This document shows positions 35,901 through 39,830 of a DNA stretch of 64,000 nt, in pieces. Each line of letters begins with the position of its first letter. The stretch's first letter is position 1. The notes below the pieces were generated by a model that saw only the letters and a list, made by a program, of their open reading frames with translations, was not told the DNA's origin and made no database searches. Source of the DNA: Lamellibrachia satsuma (taxonomy: Eukaryota; Annelida; Polychaeta; Sabellida; Siboglinidae); contig BSQZ01000022.1 in the NCBI GenBank assembly GCA_033239005.1, positions 6,031,001 to 6,095,000 of the forward strand. Direction: 5' to 3'. Both the position numbers and the translations under genes were made by a program.

Positions 35901-38504
35901 GGTGATTGCAATAGCAGGAGTAGCACTGACGGGTGGTGGTGATTGCAGTAGCAGGAGTAGCACTGACGGGTGGTGGTGATTGCAATAGCAGGAGTAGCAC
36001 TGACGGGTGGTGGTGATTTCAATAGCAGGAGTAGCACTGACGGGTGGTGGTGATTTCAATAGCAGGAGTAGCACTGATGGGTGGTGGTGATTGCAGTAGC
36101 AGGAGTAGCACTGACGGGTGGTGGTGATTGCAATAGCAGGAGTAGCACTGACGGGTGGTGGTGATTTCAATAGCAGGAGTAGCACTGATGGGTGGTGGTG
36201 ATTTCAATAGCAGGAGTAGCACTGACGGGTGGTGGTGGTTTCGGCCCTCGGTGAATTCGGCCCAACTGCTATGTGCACGAATCTGGTCACTTTGGTGATT
36301 TCGGTGACTGAGGTGACATGCAAGATCTACTCAGTTCTAGGTAGTAATAGATTAGCCTTCACTTTAAGTACTTTACGTACATCAAAGGGATGCAAATTTT
36401 AACTAGATACTGTTGAAATAAATGTCTGTTTCGTACAGTGAGCAGGTGTGAATAAAAGACCATGCTTCGTATTCAAAATGATCTGGCGAAAAACGCTGTA
36501 TAAATCAAAGACCATATGCAGGTGGCTCCGTTGTATTCACAATACAATAATCGCTTATCTCTGTCATTGCTCTGTATTTGATTAAATAAAAAAATGGGGA
36601 AAATTTACCCTGGTGAGGGAAACACATAAAAATCTTAAATATAGAAATTTATTTAAATTATTCAACTATATATTATATTTTTTGGTTGAATATATTATAT
36701 GATATGAATTTTAGGGATAAAACGAATTGTATAAATGGCAATGATTGTCTCATTGACTGCGTATTAAAATGGGGAAAAATATAGCGCCATATTTTATGCG
36801 AAAGGAAGCAAAAACTATAAAAGTAGTTACAAAGTAAAACACATATTAAGCTTTATGTACTCGGTACACAATCGATTGGGCCGAGATCACTATGCCTGTT
36901 GTGCTCTGAGGCCGAAGTTACCAGAGTTGCGGGCCGAACTCTCCAAAGAATGCTGTCCGAATTCACCGTAAGCCGACATCACCTGTATCCACGCTGACAG
37001 CTCACCTCGATCTTAGGTGGACCGTGGTCATTGATGTCTTTGTCGCTGCCTGTGTTCTACGGATTGGTGGGAAACACATAACTTCCACTACTGGGAATAA
37101 TGTTACCACACCATCCTCTTTCAAAGAGATATTGGCTCCAATATAACTCGGGGCTGCCACCTTCTGAAGAATCCGGATCGCAGTCGAAACAAGTTTTCTC
37201 GAAGCGAGCAAAGCCTGTTGTGCTTCACCGGCTTGAAGTTGTTTTTTACAAACTTGGCTCTTTAGGGAACTTAAACCAACTACGTGTTGCTGTATTCTTA
37301 CTACTGTTTGCATTACAATCAAATGTCACACAATAAACCATTCTGATGCTCACTTCTAAACAACCGCTGTCACTGTCAACGGTATGGTCTTGGTCTCGTA
37401 GCGCTTCCTTGTCATAAGTGACTTGATGTCAAAAAACTTGTCAAAAAATTATGTATGCAAGAAACGGTGGTGCCACAGCACGGAGCATGGTTAGTTGAGG
37501 CTAGGCTTAGCCTAGTATTTGTGTGATTGTTGTGATTTTTACTTGTTGACTCTGCATTGTTAATTGTTGTTGTTGGTTGTCGAATTGTTGATTGTTGTTG
37601 GCTGTCGACAGATGAGATCTTCTTGCCGAAGGAGGATGTGGAGAACGGAGAACTGGATGAGTATGAACGGGAGATTGAAGAGTTCAAAAGGTAGACACTA
37701 ACACACTTGCTAGCCAGGGGTGATAGTAGTACTTCAGTACCCCTGGCAGACACCCTCGCTAGCCAGGGGTGGTAGTAGTAGTACAGTACCCCTCGCTAGA
37801 CAGGGGTGGTAGTAGTACTTCAGTACCCCTGGCAGACACCCGCGTTAGCCAGGGGTGGTAGTAGTACTTTAGTACCCCTGCAGACATCCTCGCTAGCCAG
37901 GGGTGGTAGTAGTACTTTAGTACTCCTGCAGACATCCTCGCTAGCCAGGGGTGGTAGTAGTACTTTAGTACCCCTGCAGACATCCTCGCTAGCCAGGGGT
38001 GGTAGTAGTACTACAGTACCCCTGCAGACACCCTCGCTAGCCAGGGGTGGTAGTAGTACTACAGTACCCCTGCAGACATCCTCGCTAGCCAGGGGTGGTA
38101 GTAGTACTACTAGTAGATCGACCTGTTGAACCATGGATAAATAATAGAATTTTTAGTGGGGAGTTCACTGTGCTCATATCTGTGTACACAAGCACAGCCC
38201 AAGGTGGCCTTGAACCAAGTCTTATGTGATCAGCCCAAGGACATGCGCCCCCACCCACCCACCCACCCACACACCGCACGCACGCACGCACGCACTCACA
38301 CACACATACACACTCAGAATTTTATATTATATGGTCAGCTGTGTGACAAGTCGTAGAAGTAGCCGGGTGATGTATTGAGTTTGTTGTGTGTCTGTGAACA
38401 GGTTCTGTCTCGACTCGACTCCAGCAGAGAAGAGAGAGAAAGTGCAGGTGACAATGAACATGAAGGACATCTTCTCGAAGAAGAAGTCAGGCTTACTGGC
38501 CTGA
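253..38504 (+). CDS. FAM193A: FAM193 family gene (FAM193A/B-like), 15 exons, 5' end missing
   Basis: This is the whole visible gene; single exons follow as separate entries. The exons are 253-466, 2238-2362, 5759-5906, 7200-7338, 7594-7792, 8071-8337, 12753-12906, 13207-13371, 20851-22347, 23101-23172, 24108-24323, 26558-27877, 28406-28475, 37612-37690 and 38402-38504. They sum to 4768 nt, and phases agree at all 14 junctions, giving about 1588 residues to the stop. I identify the family from the Cys-rich DCCYCEFFGH motif, the following PTSRNYAEMR segment and the C-terminal FKRFCLDS block, which are hallmarks of FAM193A/B. The biochemical role is poorly defined; human FAM193A has been reported as a positive regulator of p53. 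Low-complexity Q, S and T-rich stretches, acidic segments and basic coiled coil suggest a largely disordered nuclear regulator (inference). It looks longer than the vertebrate proteins. Invertebrates probably have one co-orthologue of FAM193A and FAM193B. Confidence 0.9.
521..578. mobile_element. Micro palindromic MITE remnant
   Basis: GGGCCTATGCACCTATAA is followed after about 18 bases by the inverted partner TTAGGTGCATTGCCCC. These are the same termini as the elements at 32383-32910 and 41331-43178, with nearly all the interior gone. The rest of the intron up to 1050 shows nothing else. Confidence 0.5.
1050..2083. repeat. 24-bp minisatellite, about 43 copies
   Basis: The unit is close to ACAATCTTACATATTCCCTC plus ATGC. 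TAC/TGT and CTC/CAC variants are interspersed. The 24-bp period has no stop in several frames, which produces long spurious open frames on both strands. Confidence 0.97.
2238..2362 (+). CDS. FAM193A: FAM193 exon 2 of window
   Basis: The acceptor is TTGACAG and the donor AG|GTCATA. The exon continues the helical N-terminal region (LKQFHVTCELHSKHLFHTLI). It starts in phase 0 and ends with two bases of an AGN codon completed by the next exon. It has no ORF over 60 residues of its own, and is supported by frame and splice sites. Confidence 0.8.
2652..3659. mobile_element. Pogo/Tigger-like non-autonomous element (MITE), copy 1
   Basis: It has terminal inverted repeats CAGTCGCGCCTCGTTATTAC and, inverted, ATAACGAGGCTCGACTG, flanked by TA on both sides inside a TA-rich tract. 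About 1008 bp with no transposase frame. The interior matches, in opposite orientation, the element at 33048-33999. TA target sites and CAGT termini point to the Tc1/mariner superfamily, pogo-like. Confidence 0.8.
3660..3710. repeat. (TA)n/(TG)n microsatellite
   Basis: An alternating TA tract directly abuts the MITE end. TA runs flank both sides of the element (2634-2651 and 3660-3706), as expected for insertion into a TA microsatellite. Confidence 0.85.
3916..4356. repeat. 69-bp tandem repeat, about 6.3 near-identical copies
   Basis: The unit begins CTGCCACGGTGCTGTAATTG and ends TATTGGCTGTGA. Copies are almost identical, which suggests recent expansion. A diverged partial copy sits at 4613-4702. 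The 23-codon period makes a spurious open frame on the minus strand. Confidence 0.95.
4890..5416. repeat. 30-bp minisatellite, about 17 copies
   Basis: The unit is TAAGGGGGTCATTCACAATC plus TTGTTCAGTC. G-run length varies between 4 and 5. The 340 bases that follow, up to exon 3, show nothing recognisable. Confidence 0.96.
5759..5906 (+). CDS. FAM193A: FAM193 exon 3 of window, tail copied into the adjacent minisatellite
   Basis: The acceptor is GCTGCAG after TTGTTGCTGCT; the donor is CAG|GTGTGT. It encodes about 49 residues including LLHRYMKFDDEMSVVSVVWR, ending QQFIERHNDEQ in phase 0. The last 36 bases plus the first 10 intron bases form the unit of the 46-bp array that follows directly, so nine more copies of this exon-intron junction lie downstream. 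The first donor is the one that keeps the frame into exon 4 without adding intron sequence. Confidence 0.8.
5871..6335 (+). repeat. 46-bp minisatellite that copies the exon 3 donor, 10 junctions
   Basis: The unit is the last 36 exonic bases (TGTCAGCAGTTCATTGAGCG and so on to GAACAG) plus 10 intronic bases GTGTGTACAC. GT donors fall at 5907, 5953, 5999, 6045, 6091, 6137, 6183, 6229, 6275 and 6321, exactly 46 bp apart. Two copies read GTCTGT. The array overlaps the true exon end. Confidence 0.96.
6519..6845. repeat. 57-bp tandem repeat, about 6 copies
   Basis: The unit starts GATGTCATTAACCTCAGACC and ends GTGGTGTTACTAGGC, with scattered substitutions. Confidence 0.93.
6918..7170. repeat. 88-bp tandem repeat, about 3 copies, abutting exon 4
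   Basis: The unit contains ATCGTGGCTTAGTGTATCG and CTGCCTCATGAACCAA. The last partial copy runs to within about 30 bp of the exon 4 acceptor. Confidence 0.9.
7200..7338 (+). CDS. FAM193A: FAM193 exon 4 of window
   Basis: The acceptor is GTCTGCTGCAG, phase 0. It encodes a basic helical stretch (AKRKMLKEDWEFFKQQRKLL) followed by six glutamines and a short S/P-rich tail. Three overlapping GT donors exist at 7337, 7339 and 7341. Only the one at 7339 matches the phase needed by exon 5, so the 3' boundary is less certain than the 5' one. Confidence 0.7.
7594..7792 (+). CDS. FAM193A: FAM193 exon 5 of window, Cys motif
   Basis: The acceptor is CCCGCAG and the donor AG|GTAGGT. It encodes YRVELVEAQFTHMMERIL and then a Cys pair, YHCPNCNRKR, that continues into the Cys-rich start of exon 6. 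Together they look like a small zinc-binding module (inference from the CxxC spacing). An upstream AG at 7583-7584 gives the same phase and could be used instead. Confidence 0.72.
8071..8337 (+). CDS. FAM193A: FAM193 exon 6 of window, CPCDEC motif
   Basis: The acceptor is TGTGTGCAG and the donor GA|GTGAGT. It begins with CPCDECSISHMITCG, completing the Cys-rich module of exon 5, and continues with a Ser-rich segment ending in an acidic LPFDDDNLD across the junction. Reading on through the donor gives an immediate TGA, which supports splicing here. The donor is the first of five identical GTGAGT copies in the adjoining 57-bp array. Confidence 0.82.
8331..8626 (+). repeat. 57-bp minisatellite that copies the exon 6 donor, 5 GTGAGT sites
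   Basis: The unit is ACCTTGAGTGAGTGTTTGTG, then CCAGCGTCTCCGTCAGACTG and a GGTCAGTTACATT tail. The first seven bases are exonic. GTGAGT donors lie at 8338, 8395, 8459, 8516 and 8573; one spacing is 64 because of a 7-bp internal duplication. Confidence 0.95.
9036..9705. mobile_element. Inverted-repeat element, unknown family
   Basis: AAGTAAGACAGTGTCACTG at 9041 is matched by the inverted copy at 9680-9700 (18 of 19 bases). A related sequence occurs at 28850-29323. The interior contains a broken minus-strand frame sharing HVNI.NG.Y..STIRK with the other copy, so it may derive from an element protein. Conservation continues left of the inverted repeat to about 8965, so the true ends are uncertain. 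Confidence 0.45.
9706..9767. repeat. (TA)n microsatellite, left flank of CR1
   Basis: A pure alternating AT run ends where the CR1 fragment begins. A second AT run (11260-11294) starts where the CR1 3' end stops. Confidence 0.95.
9768..11259 (+). pseudogene. 5'-truncated CR1 LINE, reverse transcriptase and 3' end
   Basis: The ORF2 reverse transcriptase begins at FNLSLKEGV and carries YLDFQKAFD, GVPQGSVLGP and the catalytic FADD. The frame breaks at 10680 through a premature stop plus a one-base deletion in an A run, then resumes at 10679-11164 to the C-terminus. The 3' UTR ends with two copies of the decamer AATCTTGTTA, a short-repeat tail typical of CR1 elements. It is about 95% similar by eye to the minus-strand copy at 43.5-48.2 kb. 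It cannot be active because the 5' part is missing. Confidence 0.93.
11481..11668. repeat. 22-bp minisatellite, about 8.5 copies
   Basis: The unit is GTTACATGATGTAATTCAGA plus AA, with CCAAAA variants. Confidence 0.92.
11793..12632. repeat. 42-bp minisatellite, 20 copies
   Basis: The unit is TTGTTTATGTCGCCGGGCCA plus TGATGTTACTGGACCTAATTAT cut across the line, with CCGGG/CCAGG and AATTA/AAATA variants. It ends just before a CTTGCAG that looks like an acceptor. The 14-codon period gives spurious frames on both strands. Confidence 0.96.
12644..12696 (+). other. Possible cryptic or poison exon in FAM193
   Basis: A good acceptor (GCATTCTTGCAG) and donor (TAG|GTATGA) enclose 53 nt. Spliced after exon 6, the frame would meet a TGA after four codons, so inclusion would truncate the protein or trigger decay. 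There is no direct evidence of use. Confidence 0.25.
12753..12906 (+). CDS. FAM193A: FAM193 exon 7 of window, acidic
   Basis: The acceptor is GTGTCTCTAG. The exon supplies the one base needed after exon 6 and opens with a strongly acidic run (LGDEDEDSRSGHSEDE), then a short Ile/Thr segment. The donor GTGGGA at 12907 is weak but leaves phase 0, as exon 8 requires. A cryptic exon candidate lies just upstream at 12644-12696. Confidence 0.7.
13207..13371 (+). CDS. FAM193A: FAM193 exon 8 of window
   Basis: The acceptor is GTGCTGCAG and the donor CAG|GTACGG; length 165, phase 0 to phase 0. It encodes 55 residues ending in the Cys motif SCECISCIFQPEAQQ. This pairs with ESQCQCHACLQH at the start of exon 9, so a second Cys-rich module spans the 7.5-kb intron. 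Confidence 0.8.
13372..14040. other. Intron stretch without recognised features
   Basis: The start of intron 8 has no repeat or convincing coding exon. A short frame from ATG at 13925 ends within 40 codons and has no recognisable similarity. Confidence 0.4.
14041..15550. repeat. 44-bp minisatellite with two subfamilies, about 32 copies
   Basis: A short 13-bp GGGACGTGGGGAA leader (14060-14150) is followed by about 20 copies of a 44-bp unit with CCCATGGAGGGTGCCCCAGC. From about 15030 about 12 copies carry GCCTGCACTGATCGCCTCAG instead. Both share the core CAGCAGGGCAGGGGAAGGC. The 44-bp period is not a multiple of 3, so all frames cycle through the unit without stops and give spurious frames over 300 codons. 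Confidence 0.96.
15636..16160. repeat. 24-bp minisatellite, about 22 copies
   Basis: The unit is GTGGGGTTCAGCCACAATGT plus GATC, with GACC and GAAT variants; one copy lacks three bases. Confidence 0.95.
16245..18108. repeat. About 32-bp minisatellite with variable G run, about 58 copies
   Basis: The unit is CTTCTTTGTACACACCTTCT followed by G5 to G8 and TGCAAC. G-run length changes from copy to copy, so unit length drifts between 30 and 34 bp. CACACC alternates with CAGACC. Confidence 0.97.
18139..20033. mobile_element. Non-autonomous hAT element with Tol2-style termini
   Basis: It starts CAGGGTTGACTG and ends, inverted, CAGGATTGGCATG. Subterminal regions are dense in AGTAAAAGTACTTTG motifs, as in Tol2-like hAT ends. 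Flanking 8-mers CACGTGGT (18131-18138) and CACATGGT (20034-20041) match at 7 of 8 bases, the expected hAT target-site length. There is no transposase frame. A CR1 3' fragment lies inside. It sits in intron 8 of FAM193. Confidence 0.75.
18865..19266 (+). pseudogene. CR1 LINE 3' fragment nested in the hAT element
   Basis: It encodes RKLRGDQVEVFKIVNGYE, similar to the ORF2 C-terminus of the other CR1 copies, with frame breaks from 19080. The 3' UTR has the shared ATAAGCCAATGGCTTCCTTG block and ends CAACCTTGTTAAACC. It is more diverged than the copies at 9.8 and 43.5 kb, so it is an older insertion or another subfamily. Confidence 0.85.
20408..20850 (+). repeat. About 23-bp minisatellite ending at the exon 9 acceptor
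   Basis: The unit is close to TGTGTTGCAGAAGTGTGACA plus TCA, with TTCTAG, TTGTAG and TTGTAC variants. The last TTGCAG is the acceptor of exon 9 itself, so the array is made of copies of the 3' splice junction. About 18 units. Confidence 0.9.
20851..22347 (+). CDS. FAM193A: FAM193 exon 9 of window, large central exon with polyQ and DCCYC motif
   Basis: The acceptor is GTGTTGCAG and the donor ACA|GTGAGT; 499 codons, phase 0 to phase 0. It opens with QCQCHACLQH, then 18 consecutive glutamines (mixed CAG and CAA, 20914-20967). A long low-complexity region rich in H, P, S, T and Q follows, then a Ser/Asp/Cys-rich stretch. It ends with the family hallmark KYCDCCYCEFFGH. The acceptor is the last unit of a 23-bp minisatellite. 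The CAA interruptions probably stabilise the glutamine tract (inference). Confidence 0.92.
22348..23100. other. AT-rich intron without recognised features
   Basis: Intron 9 is AT-rich with a short TA run near 22467. I see no repeat family or coding potential. Confidence 0.5.
23101..23172 (+). CDS. FAM193A: FAM193 exon 10 of window, PTSRNYAEMR segment
   Basis: A 72-nt exon with acceptor GCGCTTTAG and donor AGG|GTAGGT. It encodes 24 residues including PTSRNYAEMRDRLRLRL, which in FAM193 proteins directly follows the DCCYCEFFGH motif. This short exon is among the strongest support for the family assignment. A tRNA-like SINE begins about 75 bp downstream. Confidence 0.9.
23249..23520 (+). mobile_element. 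tRNA-derived SINE, probable
   Basis: GGGGTGCAGTAGCTGGGGTG and AGAACACTGGACT resemble a tRNA A-box region. GTTTGAGTCCC at 23303-23313 is a good B box, spaced about 35 bp later. A body with TGAGATGCTAAAAGCGGTTG follows. Only one copy is seen in the window, so boundaries are approximate. Confidence 0.5.
23527..23838. repeat. 19 to 20-bp degenerate minisatellite, about 16 copies
   Basis: The unit is CTGTCAGCACCCGCATGAA with an ACACTCAGCA variant. Confidence 0.88.
23938..24056. repeat. 25-bp tandem repeat, about 5 copies
   Basis: The unit is TGTCACACAGCAATGTTCTG plus TGTAG. It ends about 50 bp before the exon 11 acceptor. Confidence 0.9.
24108..24323 (+). CDS. FAM193A: FAM193 exon 11 of window
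   Basis: The acceptor is GGCTATAG and the donor AAG|GTATGT; 72 codons, phase 0. It includes RELDELLRFINGAEEG, a conserved helix, and a basic KAAKRARQKQRK end that runs into the coiled coil of exon 12. A 37-bp array starts about 75 bp after the donor. Confidence 0.88.
24398..25795. repeat. 37-bp minisatellite, about 38 copies
   Basis: The unit is TGTGTGGACTACAATCCTTC plus CTGTGCACCCTATCCAC. GACTAC/GGCTAC and CCCTAT/CCATAT variants form longer blocks; a block with CCATATCCAC then ACCATCC recurs at 24680, 25020 and 25390. Stop-free in + frames, hence spurious frames of 300 to 490 codons. Confidence 0.97.
25878..26550. repeat. About 26-bp degenerate repeat running to the exon 12 acceptor
   Basis: The unit is close to TGTTTGTGGTGTCGCTACAT plus GATCTG. 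It is older and more diverged than most arrays here. The final copy grades into the TTTTTGTGCCTCAG acceptor. Confidence 0.85.
26558..27877 (+). CDS. FAM193A: FAM193 exon 12 of window, coiled coil plus low-complexity
   Basis: The acceptor is TGTGCCTCAG and the donor CAG|GTGAGT; 440 codons, phase 0. The first about 50 residues are a charged coiled coil (EQRQAELEQLRVLEQER) with basic runs such as LLKKKHSRHKEQQK. The rest is a Ser/Thr/Gln/Asn-rich region with many scattered Cys and His but no domain I recognise. The upstream intron is a degenerate repeat of about 26 bp that runs to the acceptor. Confidence 0.88.
27878..28405. other. Intron 12, no recognised feature
   Basis: AT-rich intron with a short repeated TTATCTACTATATT motif near 28165; nothing else recognised. 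Confidence 0.5.
28406..28475 (+). CDS. FAM193A: FAM193 exon 13 of window, basic NLS-like
   Basis: A 70-nt exon with acceptor CTTGTTCCAG and donor G|GTGGGT. It encodes SKNKKNRRKKANEDL, a likely nuclear localisation signal (inference), and leaves one base that exon 14 completes to an Asp codon. The frame match to exon 14 across a 9.1-kb, transposon-filled intron supports the call. Confidence 0.8.
28508..28842 (+). pseudogene. CR1 LINE ORF2 C-terminal fragment
   Basis: AGAGGAGATCAAATTGAAGT and AAAGGATCAGTGTAGATTGA match the C-terminal coding part of the CR1 copies at 10.9 kb and 43.8 kb. It is frame-broken and lacks the 3' tail. Confidence 0.8.
28850..29323. repeat. Dispersed repeat, related to 8965-9560, cut by the hAT insertion
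   Basis: AAAGAAATAAATAACATACA and AAGTATGACAGTGTCATTGA match the copy near 9.0 kb at roughly 75 to 80% by eye. The sequence beyond the hAT element (31925-32290) may be its continuation, which I could not match to the first copy. Confidence 0.6.
29332..31916 (-). mobile_element. hAT DNA transposon with TSD, decayed
   Basis: The termini CAGGGGTCGAAATTAA and, inverted, CAGGGATCGGACTTAA match at 13 of 16 bases. Perfect 8-bp target duplications GTTATAGG lie at 29324-29331 and 31917-31924. Length 2585 bp. The minus strand carries a broken transposase: a TTF-type zinc finger region, a catalytic region and a C-terminal dimerisation domain, in separate frames. Subterminal GGGACTAGT motifs occur at both ends. 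Confidence 0.93.
29614..31528 (-). pseudogene. hAT transposase pseudogene (ZNF862-like group)
   Basis: Pieces in order on the minus strand: 31528-31022 (168 codons) with a CKYC...H...H finger (MFCKYCFKYEKAGSFVVGS, SSASHMKW); 30907-30602 with FVSLCDGSTDN and GKHNGFVVKLRQ, the catalytic region; near 30590-30520 HCSAHRNELAYKDA in another frame; 30331-30122 with YYALLHSKDVVYFLHFLHFL; 29997-29614 with LPASSADAERGFSHMKFVKS, the classic hAT dimerisation motif. Frameshifts and stops separate them, so no active enzyme is made. The domain order resembles TTF-finger/hAT proteins such as ZNF862. Confidence 0.88.
32383..32910. mobile_element. Inverted-repeat MITE (GGTTTGGGGC family), copy A
   Basis: About 75-bp imperfect terminal inverted repeats: GGTTTGGGGCCTATGCACCT at the left and, inverted, GGGTTTGGGGCTAGGCACCT at the right. 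The right terminal repeat contains TGACGTCA. The interior (32655-32850) matches 41390-41600 in inverted orientation. Confidence 0.7.
33048..33999. mobile_element. Pogo/Tigger-like MITE, copy 2
   Basis: The termini CAGTCGCGCCTCGTTATAAC and, inverted, the same, are flanked by TA on both sides. 952 bp, inverted with respect to copy 1 at 2652-3659, and very similar by eye. No transposase frame. Confidence 0.85.
34002..35085. other. Intron 13 segment without recognised features
   Basis: AT-rich sequence. A short palindromic region near 34800-35000 (CATACGCATACACATGTGAC paired with ACGTGACATGGGTATAC, and TTGCCATCTCC/AGCTAGG motifs) hints at another small inverted-repeat element, but I cannot define ends. 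Confidence 0.35.
35086..36236. repeat. 37-bp minisatellite, 31 copies
   Basis: The unit is TGATTGCAATAGCAGGAGTA plus GCACTGACGGGTGGTGG. TTGC/TTTC and GACGGG/GATGGG variants are mixed. It ends exactly where the inverted-repeat element at 36228 begins. Confidence 0.97.
36228..36993. mobile_element. Possible MITE with GGTGAATTCGG inverted repeats
   Basis: The left end GGTGGTTTCGGCCCTCGGTG, then AATTCGGCCC, resembles the inverted right end GGTGATGTCGGCTTACGGTG, then AATTCGG. More inverted GGCCGAA motifs lie inside both ends. No clear target duplication. Confidence 0.4.
37039..37341 (-). pseudogene. THAP-domain fragment, broken
   Basis: From the ATG at 37341-37339 the minus strand reads MVYCVTFDCNANSSK and SWFKFPKEPSL, the N-terminal C-x4-C and FPK motifs of THAP zinc fingers, then a stop. 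The same frame later has FEKTCFD, resembling the HFE.xCF motif, and a shifted frame has LKEDGVVTLFP, resembling the AVPTIF motif. The central part with the second metal ligands looks deleted. It may come from a THAP host gene or a P-element-type transposon. It lies in FAM193 intron 13, opposite strand. Confidence 0.6.
37612..37690 (+). CDS. FAM193A: FAM193 exon 14 of window, FLPKEDVEN block
   Basis: The acceptor is GGCTGTCGACAG and the donor AG|GTAGAC. It encodes EIFLPKEDVENGELDEYERE and EEFKR, the conserved acidic block just before the FAM193 C-terminus. A 48-bp array starts within a few bases of the donor. Confidence 0.88.
37695..38118. repeat. 48-bp minisatellite beginning at the exon 14 donor, about 9 copies
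   Basis: The unit is CTCGCTAGCCAGGGGTGGTA then GTAGTACTTTAGTACCCCTG plus CAGACATC. The first partial unit contains the donor region (GTAGACACT); later units read GCAGACACC, so the GT itself is not copied. Confidence 0.93.
38254..38310. repeat. CCCA/CGCA/CACA simple repeats
   Basis: A (CCAC)n, (GCAC)n and (ACAC)n run, about 90 bp before the last coding exon. Confidence 0.85.
38402..38504 (+). CDS. FAM193A: FAM193 terminal coding exon
   Basis: The acceptor is TGTGAACAG. The first base completes Arg, then FCLDSTPAEKREKVQ and a basic KDIFSKKKSG tail ending LLA and TGA at 38502-38504. The FKRFCLDS junction and a short basic tail match the C-terminus of the family. Confidence 0.88.
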
Positions 38505-38610
38505 TGACATGACAATCACCTGACGTGTTGCCGTGGTTACTACCCACGCATGCCTTGGGTGGGGGCCTATGGCGACAATGGTGACACAGATGTTTGCAGT
38601 CTGTGAATGT

Positions 38611-38715
38611 GAGGACATTGAAGGTGTGACGAGGACATTGAAGGTGTGACGAGGACATTGAAGGTGTGACGAGGACATTGAAGGTGTGACGAGGACATTG
38701 AAGGTGTGACGAGGA
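38611..38715. repeat. 20-bp tandem repeat in the 3' UTR, 5 copies
   Basis: The unit is GAGGACATTGAAGGTGTGAC, perfect copies about 105 bp after the stop codon. Confidence 0.95.
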
Positions 38716-38984
38716 ATCCGCATTGGTTTATTTATTTCTTCTGCAGTCAGAATCTGACTGACTCTGTACGTAGATGTACCTTTTCCCTGTGAACACTGGT
38801 CTTTCACACACTGCGGTGGTTGTTCTACTTGACCGGGTTGGTGGCAGCACCAGCAGAGAGAACGTCTCGCATCGGTCGGCACGTCTGCAATGTCGTCTCA
38901 CGAACCTGCCGTCATGTCCAGAACTCACCTGTAAGGAGAAGCGAGAAAGTTGGTCGTAACTGGTTGTGGGTTGATCACTACGAA

Positions 38985-39565
38985 GTTGTGATGTGGTATG
39001 TGGCAGCAAACCTTGCTGCTCATGTTGTGTGTACGACACAAGTTATGATGTGGTATGTGACAGCAAACCTTGCTGCTCCTGTTGTGTGTACGACACAAGT
39101 TATGATGTGGTATGTGACAGCAAACCTTGCTGCTCCTGTTGTGTGTACAACACAAGTTATGATGTGGTATGTGGCAGCAAACCTTGCTGCTCCTGTTGTG
39201 TGTACGACACAAGTTATGATGTGGTACGTGGCAGCAAACCTTGCTGCTCATGTTGTGTGTACGACACAAGTTATGATGTGGTATGTGGCAGCAAACCTTG
39301 CTGCTCCTGTTGTGTGTACGACACAAGTTATGATGTGGTATGTGGCAGCAAACCTTGCTGCTCCTGTTGTGTGTACGACACAAGTTATGATGTGGTATGT
39401 GGCAGCAAACCTTGCTGCTCCTGTTGTGTGTACGAACAAGTTATGATGTGGTATGTGGCAGCAAACCTTGCTGCTCCTGTTGTGTGTACGACACAAGTTG
39501 TGATGTGGTATGTGGCAGCAAACCTTGCTGCTCCTGTTGCGCGTACGACACAAGTTGTGGCGTTG
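38985..39565. repeat. 57-bp minisatellite in the probable 3' UTR, about 10 copies
   Basis: The unit is TATGTGGCAGCAAACCTTGC then TGCTCCTGTTGTGTGTACGA and CACAAGTTATGATGTGG. Each unit contains the inverted repeat TGTGTACGACACA. Stop-free in two + frames, giving spurious frames. Confidence 0.95.
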
Positions 39566-39830
39566 TTTGAAGAGATTTTTCTGTCTGCACGATTGCTGTG
39601 AAATTGAGAAGTGGAGGTGTTTTTTGACTTGAGTTTAGCTGTCGAGTTCACTGCGGAAGACGACTCAATGTGTGTTCCCCATCAGACCCTGCTTGTTTAC
39701 TCAAACGACGATAGTTGCTGGCGTGGCCGCATTCCTTCACCTGTGATCATACTAAATGTTAGCGACTCTGATGCTGGCATGTATTGTGGTTGAATGAGCA
39801 CGGGGTCATGTGTAATAAATTAATTAACAC

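Larger units (their letters stand above)
38505..39830 (+). other. FAM193A: Probable 3' UTR of the FAM193 gene
   Basis: The first AATAAA I find after the stop is at 39814-39819, so the transcript could end near 39830. This stretch holds a 20-bp array and a 57-bp array listed separately. No other coding exon is convincing. The end point is inference. Confidence 0.35.

Noticed and set aside
35053..36222. CRISPR-like regularly spaced repeat arrays here and in other arrays
   Set aside because: Units are contiguous tandem copies without unique spacers, and the genome is eukaryotic.
39611..39793. Frame ending NVSDSDAGMYCG, which resembles an immunoglobulin-domain DxGxYxC motif
   Set aside because: Only 60 codons, followed at once by a stop, no matching first Cys and Trp spacing, and located in the likely 3' UTR. 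Probably chance.
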